A program made the translations under genes and the position numbers. Shown here piece after piece: positions 12,641-22,522 of a stretch of 64,000 nt of DNA (its first letter is position 1; each line of letters opens with the position of its first letter). This DNA comes from Aphelocoma coerulescens (lineage: Eukaryota; Chordata; Aves; Passeriformes; Corvidae), in NCBI RefSeq assembly GCF_041296385.1, contig NC_091022.1:22959967-23023966 (forward strand). Reading direction: 5' to 3'. The notes under the pieces were generated by a model, which saw nothing but the letters and a program-made list of their open reading frames with translations, did no database searches and was not told the origin of the DNA.

Positions 12641-14989
12641 TCCTCAGCATCTCTAGCGTTCCTTTCTTTGAAGTTAAATTAATTTGTCCTGCCTCTCCCT
12701 GCTCCATCCTCTAATCTTCAGGAATGTCAGTGAAGACCATGATCTGGATGTGCACAGCATCACAGTTGAAGGTTTTGCTAGGTTGATTGTTAGCAGTAGT
12801 TCCTTGAGCTAGTGGAGCCTCCCAGGAGAAAAGCTTGTTCTCTCTAACCAACAAACCAGGACCTCCTATCTGTCTACCTAGCCTAGCCAAGGATGAACAT
12901 CTCCTATTTCCTGTGCTTTGTTCCTGAAGCTGGCCTGGTACCCAGCATGCTTTTGCCAGAAGGGATATTAACAGAAGGGAATCCTGCCTTTGGCTAAAAA
13001 GACTCCAGTGTCTGGTGTTGGGGCAGGGTGAGTACAGACTCTGAGGACTGTGACAGTCACACAAGTATTGTGTGTCCACAAGCTCTTCAGTAGGGAGATG
13101 CTGGGCTCATTGTGTCCCCCAAGTTAAGGGTAGTACCTTCTGACTAGGTCAGCCCATACATCCCCTGGCGGAGGCAGAGCTGGATATGTCACCTATGTAA
13201 ATGTTCTATATGGTTCCTCACGGGGCAGAACAATTCTTTGGGCTGAATTCTCTTGCTTTCAGGAATGTCTTCCTGATGTTTGAGGCTGACCACTCAGTCT
13301 TCTGCTAAGCTGTGCAAAGTGACCTTTCCTTCCTTGGCATCCTGCTGCCAGCTGCAGCATGGCACCCATCAAATAAAGAGAACATCTCCTGTCCCAGTGC
13401 TCTGTATCTCAGGGCTCTACCCTGTCCTTTTCAGCAGAGCCTGTGCAGGTAGTCTGTGCAACAGAGCCCCTGGGAAAACCTGTTTTAGTGAGGTTCTGCT
13501 CAAGTTGAGACTTTGGGCCGAAAACTTGACTGGAATCCAGAAACTTGATAACTTTCACAGTCTTTCTTCTGCTAAAACTATCATTTTGTGGTCATCTGCA
13601 AAGAATTGGTTTCTTCACAAGTATGAAAGAAGTATGAAATCCACTGCTGTGCAGAAATGCCAGTTCTAAGTCAAAGACCTTTGGGGTAAAAAAAAAAGGC
13701 AGAGGCATCCTATAGCCCTTACCTGTGCTAACTGTTTGCATGAAGGTGGGTTTTTGTTTTTTCTCTAGTGCTCCTGTTGGATTCTCTGAGTCAGGTGGGT
13801 TTCTTAGAAATCCTCTCCTGATAGTCCTATTGGTCCTTTGCTGGAGTCTTTCTTGTGGTGCTAATATCTGTCAAAAAGGACCAGGTGCTTCTGAGCATAT
13901 ACTGTGAAAGGCCCATTCCCCTGGGGTGCTCTGTGGCATCCATACTCTGGTTTCTTGGCTGAAGTGATGTCATGGAGAAGGCAGGATTTCCCACAGGTCC
14001 TACACTGCTGTTGTGGAGCAACTGATGGGACATAGCCATAGCTGAGTTAAGGTTAGAGGTCTCACCATCTGGGTATGTGCGTGTGCGTGCAGTGCTCCTG
14101 CATTCAGAGGAGTTAGGAAGTTCCAGATGGAGCCCCTTGGCATTTTTGTGTTGGGGCAGTGTTCCAGAACACTGGAAGTGATAGGTCTAATCTGGGAGAC
14201 TGATGTTGGGCTGTCTGTCTTGGGCAACTTCAGCGTGTGACTTATGGGAGGTAAGGTGACCACAGGCCCTCCCAGTGAGCTCTCCTGAGAGGCCAGTTTT
14301 AAGGTGGAGTGCATAATGTTTCTTCCTTCAGGTCATTCCCAGCCATGTTGCAGACTCATGGTTGGTCTGGCTGAGGTTTGGGGTGCTGGTCAGTAAGTGG
14401 TGTGTGCAGGCTGGCTGCAGGATGCTCTTGCCTCCTGGCTGCTCAGTGGCCTGCCTGGTAACTTGGATTGGTGATTGGGATCCCCAGCTTGAGGTGTGAG
14501 GTCACCTTTGCAGGGTTGGATATGGAGGGGCAGCCTGTGCCTGTGTGCAGAAGGGTGTTTGACAATGCGGTGTTGAGAATCATTTCTTTCCTGGTGCATC
14601 TTCTCGTATAGCTGAGTGCTTTCATTTTTTCTTGGATGTATCTGCAGGGCTTGGAAACCTGTTCTCCCTGCCATATTGTGCCAGCTGCATTTGTGCTGCT
14701 GGTAATCTAATAAATGCTTGGTCTGAGCAGCTAGCACTCCTGCTAGAGCCCAAATGAATGCAGAGGAAGGACCCTGCTAAGTGTGTGCATTCTTCCTCTC
14801 CTGGCCAGCTCCGATTCCCTTTCATAGCTCACATCTGATGATTCCTCTCTCACCTAGCCCCTTAGCTCCGATGTAAATGTGTGTGCACACTTCCGCCAGT
14901 CAAGTAACTGTGCTCTCTCTGTCTCTCCCCTTTGTTACAAAGCCTGCTCTGTAAATGAATCCCACAGGTCTGGGGCTCAGCAGGTAAAA

Positions 14990-15260
14990 GGAGAAGTGAG
15001 TCTGTTAGCGCATGAGTCTAATCAGGCTGGCTAAAGCGAATAAAGTAGGGCAGCATTGCACATTAGCCGCTGTGTAAATGAGCCCTTTGATGGGCTGGGC
15101 ACCGCGGGAGAGGGTTTGAAGCCAAGAAGAACTTTTGTTGTTAATTCAGTGACACATGGAAACTGTAAAACAGCGTGTCTTGCACACACACGAGAGAGAA
15201 AATAAAAGCCCTCACGACCGGGCTTTTCAATACCTGCCCTCGGACCTAGTCTGAAAACTT
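14990..15260. promoter_or_regulatory. Candidate regulatory island upstream of DMAP1 exon 15425
   Basis: Includes gttagcgcatgagtctaat, cacattagccgctgtgtaa, gccctttgatggg (TCF/LEF-like CTTTGAT) and an aataaaagccctcacg run. It is richer in mixed, non-repetitive words than the surrounding intron. It lies 170 bp before the acceptor and may include splicing signals. Confidence 0.35.
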
Positions 15261-15424
15261 TCAGCCCCCGTCTCCCTCTCTTACCACTTGATTTTCCTTT
15301 CTCTCCCTTTCTTTTTTTGTTCCCCCTGCACTATAAAAAGAAAAGCTCTCTTGCCTTTTGAACTAGACGGCTGTGAGTGAGGGCTATCTCTGAGCTGTGT
15401 GGCTCTGTTACCTTTGTGTTCCAG

Positions 15425-15497
15425 ATGAAACTGCCAAGCTCGGTGGGACAGAAGAAGATTAAAGCCCTGGAGCAGATGCTGATGGAACTCGGAGTAG
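15425..15497 (+). CDS. DMAP1: DMAP1 internal exon (MKLPSSVGQKK...ELGV)
   Basis: A 73-nt exon encoding MKLPSSVGQKKIKALEQM followed by LMELGV plus one base of the next codon. It matches DMAP1 immediately after LRSQR. The acceptor is gtgttccag at 15424 and the donor g/gtgagt at 15498. The split codon (g + at) becomes Asp in the next exon. The methionine at 15425 is internal, not a start. The segment begins the C-terminal helical region shared by DMAP1 orthologues. Confidence 0.97.
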
Positions 15498-17328
15498 GTG
15501 AGTAAAGGGGGCACGCGAGAGAGAAAGAGACACACAGAGCTAGCCTTTGTTCTCGAGATGGGCTATTTTTTCCCCTAGTAATACAGCCAGTTTCTTGAAT
15601 AACAGTATGTGAATGGTTTTTAAAATATTTTATGTGTTTAAAAAAAAAAAAGAGAGGGTAAAAGCCAGAACAAGATGCACAGGGGTTTTTTTTTTCCTCC
15701 CAGTAGAAAAATCTTTTAAAAGAGCCTTTGTTTCTCTCTTGTTTGGGCCTTTTTAACCATCAAGAGAGGCAGCACAGTATTAGGAAGGCAAATCTCAGCC
15801 TTGCCGGGAGAGGTACTTCTAAGTGTGTTAGTGACCACGGCACTCGCATTGTTCAGGGCTGCCCTGTCTTGCTTTTAAGCTTCATTTCCTCTTAATTTAC
15901 TGCTCACGGTGGCAAGTCCGAAATGCATCTGGGACTGTTCATCCCCCCTTTATAGGTTGCATGCTGTGTGAAAATCTGGAGCATCTCTGCTGAAAGGCGA
16001 GTAAACACACATCCCTCACTCTTGAACTCGAGTGTCTTAGCAGCAGAAAGAAGGGTTCACTTAACATGTACAATACCTGCTCAGGGCTAGAGGGGGGAGA
16101 AGTGCAGCCCATGGCCAGTGGCTGCTCTCCATGCAGTGGGGACAGTTTGCAGGTATTACAGGTCCCAGCATGCAGTGTCTCTTGATTAGACACCTGATGA
16201 TCCCTTTCCCTCCCACTGTGGCTCGAGAGATATTTAAAAGTAGGAAAAGGGAAGAATAGAAAGAAAAACAGAAGCCTTATTAATGATTTACAAGAGGTTA
16301 CTGAACCTGTTCCGGGCACTGACTTCTGTTAAGTCTTGTTAGTTTTTTGGGCCAGCTGGTTTATGGCTCAGTATGTTGTCTCAGAGACTGTGCCATTCTG
16401 GAGGCCTCCGGTGGCTGGTGAAGGTTCAGCCAGGATGGTTTCCTCTTTCTGCTGTAAAAGTAAGGGAGTTAGTGTTTGTGCTTGCTAGGGAAGCCTTGGG
16501 GAAGCATGTGAGTGCTTCTCAGAGCTCACTTTCCATGAGGGTAAGGAGGGGTTCCTGACTCCCCACTCCTGCCTTGCATAACACACATATCTTGAGGGTC
16601 TCCTGGTGCTCCTGCCCTGCTATACCTTAAGAGTGCAGAATCACACCTGGGCTTTGTGGGGATGAACACAGTGCCAGCTGGAAGGGGTCATGTGGGCAGC
16701 CCTGCGGACAGGGGCCACTGCTGTGTATCAGGGCAAACATGCAGAGCTTCATCCTTTCCTTCTGCAGAACTTGCAGCTCTTTCTGGCTCTGTGTGCATGG
16801 TGGGGTGCAGCAGAATGCAAGGTGTGGGGAGGTGATCTGCCAGTTCCTGCTACAAACAGGTCTGTAACACAGCAGCAGAGCAGTTTTCTGTCTTGTACCT
16901 GCCCTGGGAGGAGCAGTAAGAGAGGCAACGGAGCTCAGCCTGTCCCCTCCTTGTTGCTGAAGGTGTAGGGAACAGCAGGAGCCCTTCTGTCCTTTGCAGC
17001 AGTGTAGATCCAATCTCTCTGTAAGACACAGCTCCCTTCATGTGACCTGGTGGGTAGCAAGGTTCAGTCATCTGGTATTCCATCATCCTTCACTTGCTGA
17101 GTCCTGGACTTTGCAGGTTCACCCTTAGTCATTGGCCAGAACCAAAGGACAGCCTGAAAAATCAGGTGTGCAGCCCTTAGGGATACCCATTGCTACTGAT
17201 CCCTGTGATTGGAGTGAGGCTCCTGGTGTATCTTTCTGGGAATGACAGAGCAGCCAGGACCTTTATAGGAATTTTTCACTCTAGGGTTGTAGGTCTGGGT
17301 GTTTAACAGGAGGTGTTTTTCTCCCTAG
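15498..17328 (+). other. DMAP1: DMAP1 intron (1.8 kb)
   Basis: Bounded by gtgagt and ...ttctccctag. It has poly-A and poly-T runs near 15640-15690 and otherwise mixed sequence. No gene, RNA or transposable element was recognised. Confidence 0.85.
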
Positions 17329-17612
17329 ATCTCAATCCTATGCCCACAGAGGAGATTGTGCAGATGTTCAACGAGCTGCGGAGCGACCTGGTGCTGCTGT
17401 ACGAGCTGAAACAAGCCTTTGCCAACTGCGAGTACGAGCTGCAGATGTTACGGCACCGCTACGAGGCCCTGGCCAAAGCTGGGAGCATCGGCCCCCTCAG
17501 CGTGGAAGGTGCCCATCCAGATGGCCAGACAGGGCTCGGCATCGAGGAGGGCAAGGGAGATACCAAGGACCAGATCATTGATGTAGTAGGAGCACCACTG
17601 ACCCCCAACTCG
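17329..17612 (+). CDS. DMAP1: DMAP1 penultimate coding exon (DLNPMPTEE...PLTPNS)
   Basis: A 284-nt exon completing Asp and then 94 codons. It contains MFNELRSDLVLLYELKQAF and CEYELQMLRHRYEALAKAG, a heptad-rich helical segment typical of the DMAP1 C-terminal domain. A variable Gly/Pro-rich linker follows, and then the conserved DQIIDVVGAPLTPNS. The acceptor is ctccctag at 17328 and the donor tcg/gtgagg at 17613; both are good, and the exon ends in phase 0. If the donor is not used, translation runs on for 20 residues (VRRKVGGAEQGALRSPTQMP) to a TGA at 17673. The linker between AKAG and the DVVGAP motif is divergent from mammals, as is usual for this protein. Confidence 0.96.
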
Positions 17613-18449
17613 GTGAGGAGGAAGGTCGGGGGGGCAGAACAGGGCGCACTCAGGTCTCCGACGCAGATGCCCTGACAAGCGCTGGGAATGCTGCCCTGCT
17701 CTCCCTCCAGGCATGTGCGTCCAAGGGAGCAGAACACGCCTGTTCCCCCCCAAGTCCCAGTGCTGCTCTCTGGGCTTGTCTCCTGTGCTGGACAGTGTTC
17801 TTGGTGCTACAGGTGGGGTCAGCAGGGCTTTCTACATCCTGCATGCAGGCAGATGGCTTGGCGTGGGTGCCACCGTGGACCAAAGCGGCGAGGCTTTGGG
17901 TGATGAGAGCTTGTTCTAGGGCAGCAACAGTACAGCTGCAGGCCTGTGGCATTTTCCCTCTAGACACAGCCCCGTACAGGTTGCTCAGCAGAGGGAAGCG
18001 AGTGGGGAAAGCAGTCTTGAGGTGACGAGACATGACCTGCCCAAGACCCTGGAGTCAAGCAGCAGCTCTGCCTGGAGCAGGAGGCTTGGGAAGGAGAGAG
18101 GTGTTTGAAGAGCCAAGGAGGGTTTTTATACCCTACTTCCAGTGCCAAGAAAGAAAAGCCAGGCCTAGGGCTTCTTCCAGTGCAAGCCCTGTGGCAATGT
18201 CCTGTGCATGTACCTCTGCAGGATGTGAATCACCGGCCTCTCCTCCCTGCCTCCAGAAGGGCAGGCTGCCCAGCCCCTCACCACTGCCTCAGGGCCAAGG
18301 GCAAGCCTGGGGATCAGCTGAGGCTGCTTTCCCTTCTGTGCGGCCCCCTGGCACAGCTGAGCTGAACTGCCTGATGAAAGCTGCCCATCTCCACACCGTG
18401 GCATCCCCAACGCCTCCGACACACTGCCCCTGGTAGCGGCACAGACCTT

Positions 18450-18620
18450 TACTTTCTAAAATGTATAATGTATTGCAGGATATTGAGAACACCTTATCTG
18501 TCAATGGCAGAGGCGACACGTTAACCTGGACTTGAGTAATGTCCTATTTGATTGTGACAATGTTGAGTCGTAAGGAAGAGTTCTACTGAGACAGGTTCAT
18601 GTTTGTAAAGGAGTCTTCTG
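18450..18620. promoter_or_regulatory. Candidate regulatory island
   Basis: A+T-rich, non-repetitive sequence, including atgtataatgtattgcagg, ttatctgtcaatgg (GATA/TGTCAA-like) and tatttgattgtgacaatg. It sits abruptly inside G+C-rich intron. The call is by composition only. Confidence 0.35.
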
Positions 18621-18899
18621 AATTATTATTTTTTTTTTCCCTACTGCATTCAATCTGGAATCTCACCCCTCCCTCCCTGCGGTCTGGAGTGTCCTGGTTT
18701 GCAAACTTTTCGGGCTGATTTACAGTACACTTGGTCTCCCTTGAGAACTGGCTTTTTGGGAAGGTGGGAGAGATGGTGATGGTGGCCATGACTGCAGGAG
18801 GAGGGAGCCCATGCGTGTGCTTCTGACCACATTGTTCCTCGGTGCCACCTTCTGGAACTGGAAACAAAGGCATGGGCCCAGGCAGCACAGAGAGGGTTA

Positions 18900-19095
18900 A
18901 ACTGACCTGGTCTCTGACATATTTGAAAGAAATATAATCAAGTTAATTCACTGCAAGGCAAATTCAGTACCTAAAGGGCCCCCATGTTAAATACAGCACT
19001 GACCTTTACCGGCTGATTACACAAAGACGACACAATTAGATTAGTCCAAGACAAAAGGTCAAGCACATTCACACTGTGACCATTTTTTGCTACCT
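18900..19095. promoter_or_regulatory. Candidate regulatory island with nuclear-receptor half-sites
   Basis: Contains tgacctttacc (about 19000), aaaaggtcaag (about 19053) and tgtgacc (about 19075), that is several AGGTCA/TGACC half-sites within 90 bp. ataatcaagttaattcac and cacaattagattagtcc are also present. The 16-mer at 18915-18930 recurs at 20984. Enhancer-like; unproven. Confidence 0.35.
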
Positions 19096-19714
19096 TTTGA
19101 GGGGGGCGGAAATTATATCCCAGCTGGAGGAGTATTTTGGAGAGGAAGAGAATGGGGTTGCTGTACCATGTTCTGCCTGGTTCAGATATCTTTGGAGAGT
19201 CAGGCAGGGCCTGGCACTGTGCTTGCCCTGAACCTCTCCTGCGGTTGCTGGGCTACGTGGTGGTGGGAGAGATCAACACCCTGCAGCCCACAGCCAGCTT
19301 TTCCAAGGATAGGCTGAGCTGAGTAGAGGTCATGTCCTGGTGATGCTCCCTGCCCTGCCCGGAGCTGGCAGATGCAGCTCCCCTGCCTCTTGTCCAGCAT
19401 CATGGCTGAAATTTGCCTCTGGAAGATTGTTGGGCTCGGTCAGCGCTGAGAAGGGCGATGGCTGGTGGGTGCATGCATATGTCTCCACCCTGCACAGTGA
19501 TGGCCCCAAGGTGTCCCAGGCCCTGGTGGGGACAGCGGGGCCAGGACACGGCTCTGCCCCCGCCCCAGGGCGCTGGCAGCAGTGTGGCTGGTGGTGGGAA
19601 CAAGCAGCTCTGGAGCACAGTAATACTTTTTGGTGGCCATTTCTTCCCTTGCCTCCTGCAGCTGTGGGTGCTTGGGCATGACACCTGCCCTTGTCCTGCT
19701 GCAGCAGTTTAACC

Positions 19715-19815
19715 CTGCCATGCCAGCCTTGAAGTCCTGAGTTCAAGCTTGTGCTTTGCCACTGAGCCACCAGGGCCTTTGGGGGAATCATTTAATCTCC
19801 CTCCTTCAAATTCCT
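19715..19815 (+). mobile_element. MIR-like SINE remnant
   Basis: The stretch gagttcaagcttgtgctt, tgccactgagccacc and then cctttgggggaatcattta follows the order of the MIR core (agttcgaatcc..gctctgccact..ccttgggcaagtcactta). It is old and diverged. A decayed tRNA-derived SINE of another family is an alternative. Confidence 0.45.
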
Positions 19816-19934
19816 CTGAGTTGGAGAATCCGTTTGTGCTGTGTAGCACTGCCTGTCCATGGCACTCTACATGTTGGATTAAGCATGGATTAGTTCAGCC
19901 TCCAAACCAGCTGCTCCCCTGAAGCCAGATTTGT

Positions 19935-20035
19935 TTCCCTGGAGAGAAGTATCTTGCTCCAGATGTTGGAGAGAGTGAGTGGCAAAGCCAGGAATAGGAC
20001 TAGGAGTCCTGACTCCTGAGCGCTGCCTGGCATGC
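19935..20035 (-). mobile_element. MIR-like SINE remnant, opposite orientation
   Basis: Reads agtgagtggcaaagccagg, then aataggactaggagtcctg and actcctgagcgc. This resembles the reverse complement of an MIR-type SINE (agtggcagagc..gg..gaacccaggagtcctgactcc). It lies about 130 bp from the + strand remnant, so the two form a loose inverted pair. Confidence 0.45.
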
Positions 20036-20399
20036 CTGGATTCCTTTCCAGGAATTGGAATGAATGGGCAAAGGCACACCAGGGTCTTTCGAGATGCTGG
20101 TTTTGTCAGCAGCTGTCTGCCAGCACCCCGCTTGGCCAGCGGTGGGGATGGGGGACACGTCAGCAGCGTGTGTTAGCCAGGCTGAGAGAGGCATCTGTCT
20201 CAGAGCCCATGGGGCAGTGGGGAGCCCAGCACTGTCCTGCCCTGCTGTGTCCACCACTTCTCTCCTACCCTGGCTGCCTGTCCACCCTCTCCCAGGGGCT
20301 GCAGTGCCCACTGCTGACCATTAAAGCCGAGCTGGAATCCCCCCAGTGCTGTTTGAGGCTGACCCCGGTAGGGACTTTACTCGGGGCCTTCGGGAGGTG

Positions 20400-20700
20400 A
20401 AAGGTGAGCCGAACTCGGAACAAATTAGTTCCAAGCAGAAGTTCAGCCAGTTACTCCAGATTGGATCCTTTGATTTCCGCAACTCAGACTCCACTCAGTG
20501 ATCTGTAATGAGTGACTCTCAGAAATCCTCACATTGCAGCACTTTGTTCCTGAGCTCACAAGTCAGCCCATTAATGGGTAAAGGAAAGGACCTTGAGTCT
20601 AAGAAGTCTCGGGTTCAGAGTCAGAATTATTTGACTTTTAAGCTTCCTTTATCTGAACTCCTGCTGACTTCTTGTTTTCTGAGCCTGTTTGAAAGCTAGA
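20400..20700. promoter_or_regulatory. Candidate regulatory island
   Basis: Starts with ggaacaaattagttcc, a 5-bp-arm inverted repeat. It continues with atcctttgatttccgc (TCF/LEF-like), gatctgtaatgagtgactc and cccattaatggg. A+T-balanced, non-repetitive and non-coding; conserved-element-like by composition. Confidence 0.35.
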
Positions 20701-20755
20701 AGTTACATTGTTAAGATCAAACATTCTCTCTTTCCAGATGGAGTTACAATATCTG

Positions 20756-20822
20756 TCTTTTATATATATATATTTTAATATATATAGTGTATATATACCA
20801 GGGTGTATATATATTCTTCTCT
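20756..20822. repeat. TA-rich simple repeat
   Basis: Runs of (TA)n interrupted by ttttaa, agtg and ccagggtg. It is an imperfect TA microsatellite able to form cruciform-like structures. Confidence 0.85.
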
Positions 20823-20879
20823 TTTTTTTAATCGTTCTTTCCATTAAAAGAAACTAGACTTGTAAGCTCTTGTAAATTA

Positions 20880-21180
20880 TAATGTAAAACATTTTTTTTA
20901 ACCAGACAGTTCCCAATTTTGCCCGAGGCAACTGGAATAGCTGTGCCACGGAAGGCAATAGGAAGGTGATTAATATGAATTTGTGACATATTTGAAAGAT
21001 GGGTCTTTTGCCATATAAAGATTATCAAACACATGTGCTCTTCCCCATTAATTCTGCAGCCCTCCCAGGAAAGCCACAAAGCCCAGCTCCTTTGTTTCCA
21101 GGGTGGGTTTTTGTTTTTTAAAATGTACCTTTCGGTCCCCTTGATTACCCTGTATTTGATTTTTATAGGGCATCTGCTCA
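20880..21180. promoter_or_regulatory. Candidate regulatory island
   Basis: Contains ggtgattaatatgaatttg, the 16-mer tgacatatttgaaaga (20984-20999) shared with 18915, and ccatataaagattatc. It is non-coding. The repeated word links it to the 18.9-kb island. Confidence 0.3.
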
Positions 21181-21220
21181 CTCTGCTGTGTGGGTTCTCT
21201 GGCCCTTTTATTTCCCCGTT

Positions 21221-21640
21221 AATCGGATCCCGCGAAGGCAGCGGTGCCAGGGCCTCTGACGAAATCCGTGTGTGTGTTGTATTTAACTTTTAGCCGTGCA
21301 AATTCCATGCTCTGTTTGCCGTCTGCCCGGCGGGAACTGGGGGCCGCTTCCCGCCAGGGGAGGCAGCGGGGCCTCCCACGACGTGCGCTGCCGCCGGGAG
21401 CGGACGCGTGCAGGGCCGGCGGGGCTGCGGGAGCAGGGATGGGCAGGCCTGGCTCATTCCGGAGAGCGCCTCCGCGCTGCCCTGTCCATCCCCTGGGCGC
21501 TCGCGGGCTGGGGCAGTGGCTCTGCGGGCCTGTGGGGACGGGAGGGCTGCTGGGCTGGGCACGGCAGGCACCAGTCTGCAGTCACTGTGCCAGGGCGGCG
21601 CTGGCCCGTGCCACTGCCTGCGGTGCGTTGTGCCGTGGGG
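21221..21640. promoter_or_regulatory. Intronic CpG-rich block
   Basis: Dense CpG dinucleotides (gatcccgcgaag, gccggcggggc, gagcggacgcgtgc) contrast with the CpG-poor flanks. It could be a CpG island with promoter activity or simply G+C-rich intron. No obvious first exon or TATA box was recognised. Confidence 0.4.
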
Positions 21641-22461
21641 ACCAGGGGTTCTGGCGCCTCGTGTCCCTGCAGCACAGGGGTACCTGGGAGCTGTGCCATG
21701 CCTGGGGCACCCCACACAGAGCCCAGCTCTGGGTGCTGACCCTGCTGTGGCCGTGGGCAGAGGGCCCGTGTGGCACCTTGGCACGGTCTCAGTGCAGCGA
21801 CGGGGCCACGGGAATGTCCCACTCGGTGAATGTCCCACTTGGCTTTCCTAGGGCTGCGTTCAGCCCTGAACCTTCTCTGTGAAGGGGAGCTCCCCGACAG
21901 CCTCGCTCAGGCGAATTGGTGTGCACTGCCCCGAAAAGGGGCGGGTTTCTTGAGGAGACGTGGTTTTCTGTCAGCCTCCTGCTCTGCTCCTGGGCCACAT
22001 CACAGCAGGTCTGGATGGCAGAGGAGTATTTTCAGGCTCTGCCTTGTCCCATGTCAAGCATCCCTGGCACAGCTGCCCATGGCACAGAGCTGTTCTGCCC
22101 CTCTCTCAGTGTCCTGCTCCTTAGGGCTCGGTGCACGCTGGCTTGCTTGGTCAGGGCTCCTGTGGCCACAGAGTTCTTGTAGAGCTCAGCCCCTTTCTCT
22201 TGACTGTCCCAAAGCCCTGCTCATGTCAGGGAGGTGACATTCCCTGTGAGGGTACTATCCCACGCTCTTGTCACTGCTGGCTTAGCTCTGTCCCTCCTGT
22301 CATGCAAAGACCTGGGCAGTGTAGTCCATTTGGCACTGCCTGGAGTGCTGCTGAAGCCCCGGGGCTGGCTCTGGGACCAGTGGATATGTTTGCCACAACC
22401 CAAGTTCTCCCATCTGCTGTTCCTGGTTTTTCTTTTCTTTCCTGTCTCCCTCTTGGAGCAG

Positions 22462-22522
22462 AGAAAGTGAAGGGAGTTGGCCTCCAGCTCCCTTCTCCAT
22501 CAAGAAGGTGAAGAAGCTGTGA
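22462..22522 (+). CDS. DMAP1: DMAP1 terminal coding exon, degenerate tail
   Basis: A strong acceptor (tttttcttttctttcctg...ggagcag) precedes sequence that lines up base for base with the last exon of other vertebrates, whose tail is roughly RKRRESASSSSS plus VKKAKKP. Here the aligned codons start AGA AAG, then TGA where CGA (Arg) is expected. GAG, GCC TCC AGC TCC follow, then one base too many, and finally AAG AAG GTG AAG AAG CTG TGA at 22502-22522 in a shifted frame. With the canonical acceptor the protein ends TPNS-RK at 22468-22470. With an acceptor 2 nt later (AG at 22462-22463) it ends TPNS-KVKGVGLQLPSPSRR at 22509-22511. Either way the basic KKxKK end is lost. Assembly error is possible. 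Confidence 0.6.

Larger units (their letters stand above)
3345..15424 (+). other. DMAP1: DMAP1 intron (12.1 kb), unusually long
   Basis: A 12-kb intron between two short coding exons. Human DMAP1 spans only about 7 kb in total, so this intron is much expanded. It holds a CR1 LINE scrap and two palindromes near 3.7 kb. It also holds several A+T-rich islands that look regulatory (about 7520-7640, 11010-11280, 12320-12640 and 14990-15260). The remainder (about 3.8-7.5, 7.7-11.0 and 12.7-14.9 kb) shows no gene, RNA or transposon I can recognise. A minor direct repeat of cactctgggta sits at 8230 and 8253. Confidence 0.85.
17613..22461 (+). other. DMAP1: DMAP1 last intron (4.8 kb)
   Basis: Runs from gtgagg to ...tctccctcttggagcag, with a long pyrimidine tract before the acceptor. 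It contains A+T-rich islands (18450-19090, 20400-21180), two SINE-like remnants and a CpG-rich block. An ATTAAA at 20321 could serve a transcript that retains the intron and stops at 17675. The assignment depends on the terminal exon at 22462 being correct. Confidence 0.65.

Noticed and set aside
17313..17675. Independent small gene starting at an ATG at 17313.
   Set aside because: The ATG is in the intron; the frame is the DMAP1 exon 17329-17612 plus read-through into the next intron.
18143..18436. Alternative DMAP1 terminal exon after the acceptor tacttccag, reading RKARPRASSSAS-like residues.
   Set aside because: The resemblance to the RKRRESASSSS tail is superficial, the frame runs about 97 residues into unrelated sequence, and the exon at 22462 aligns base by base behind a better acceptor.
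21244..21882. Open frame of 212 codons through a CpG-rich block.
   Set aside because: Frames are open in several readings on both strands here because the block is stop-poor. No protein family recognised.
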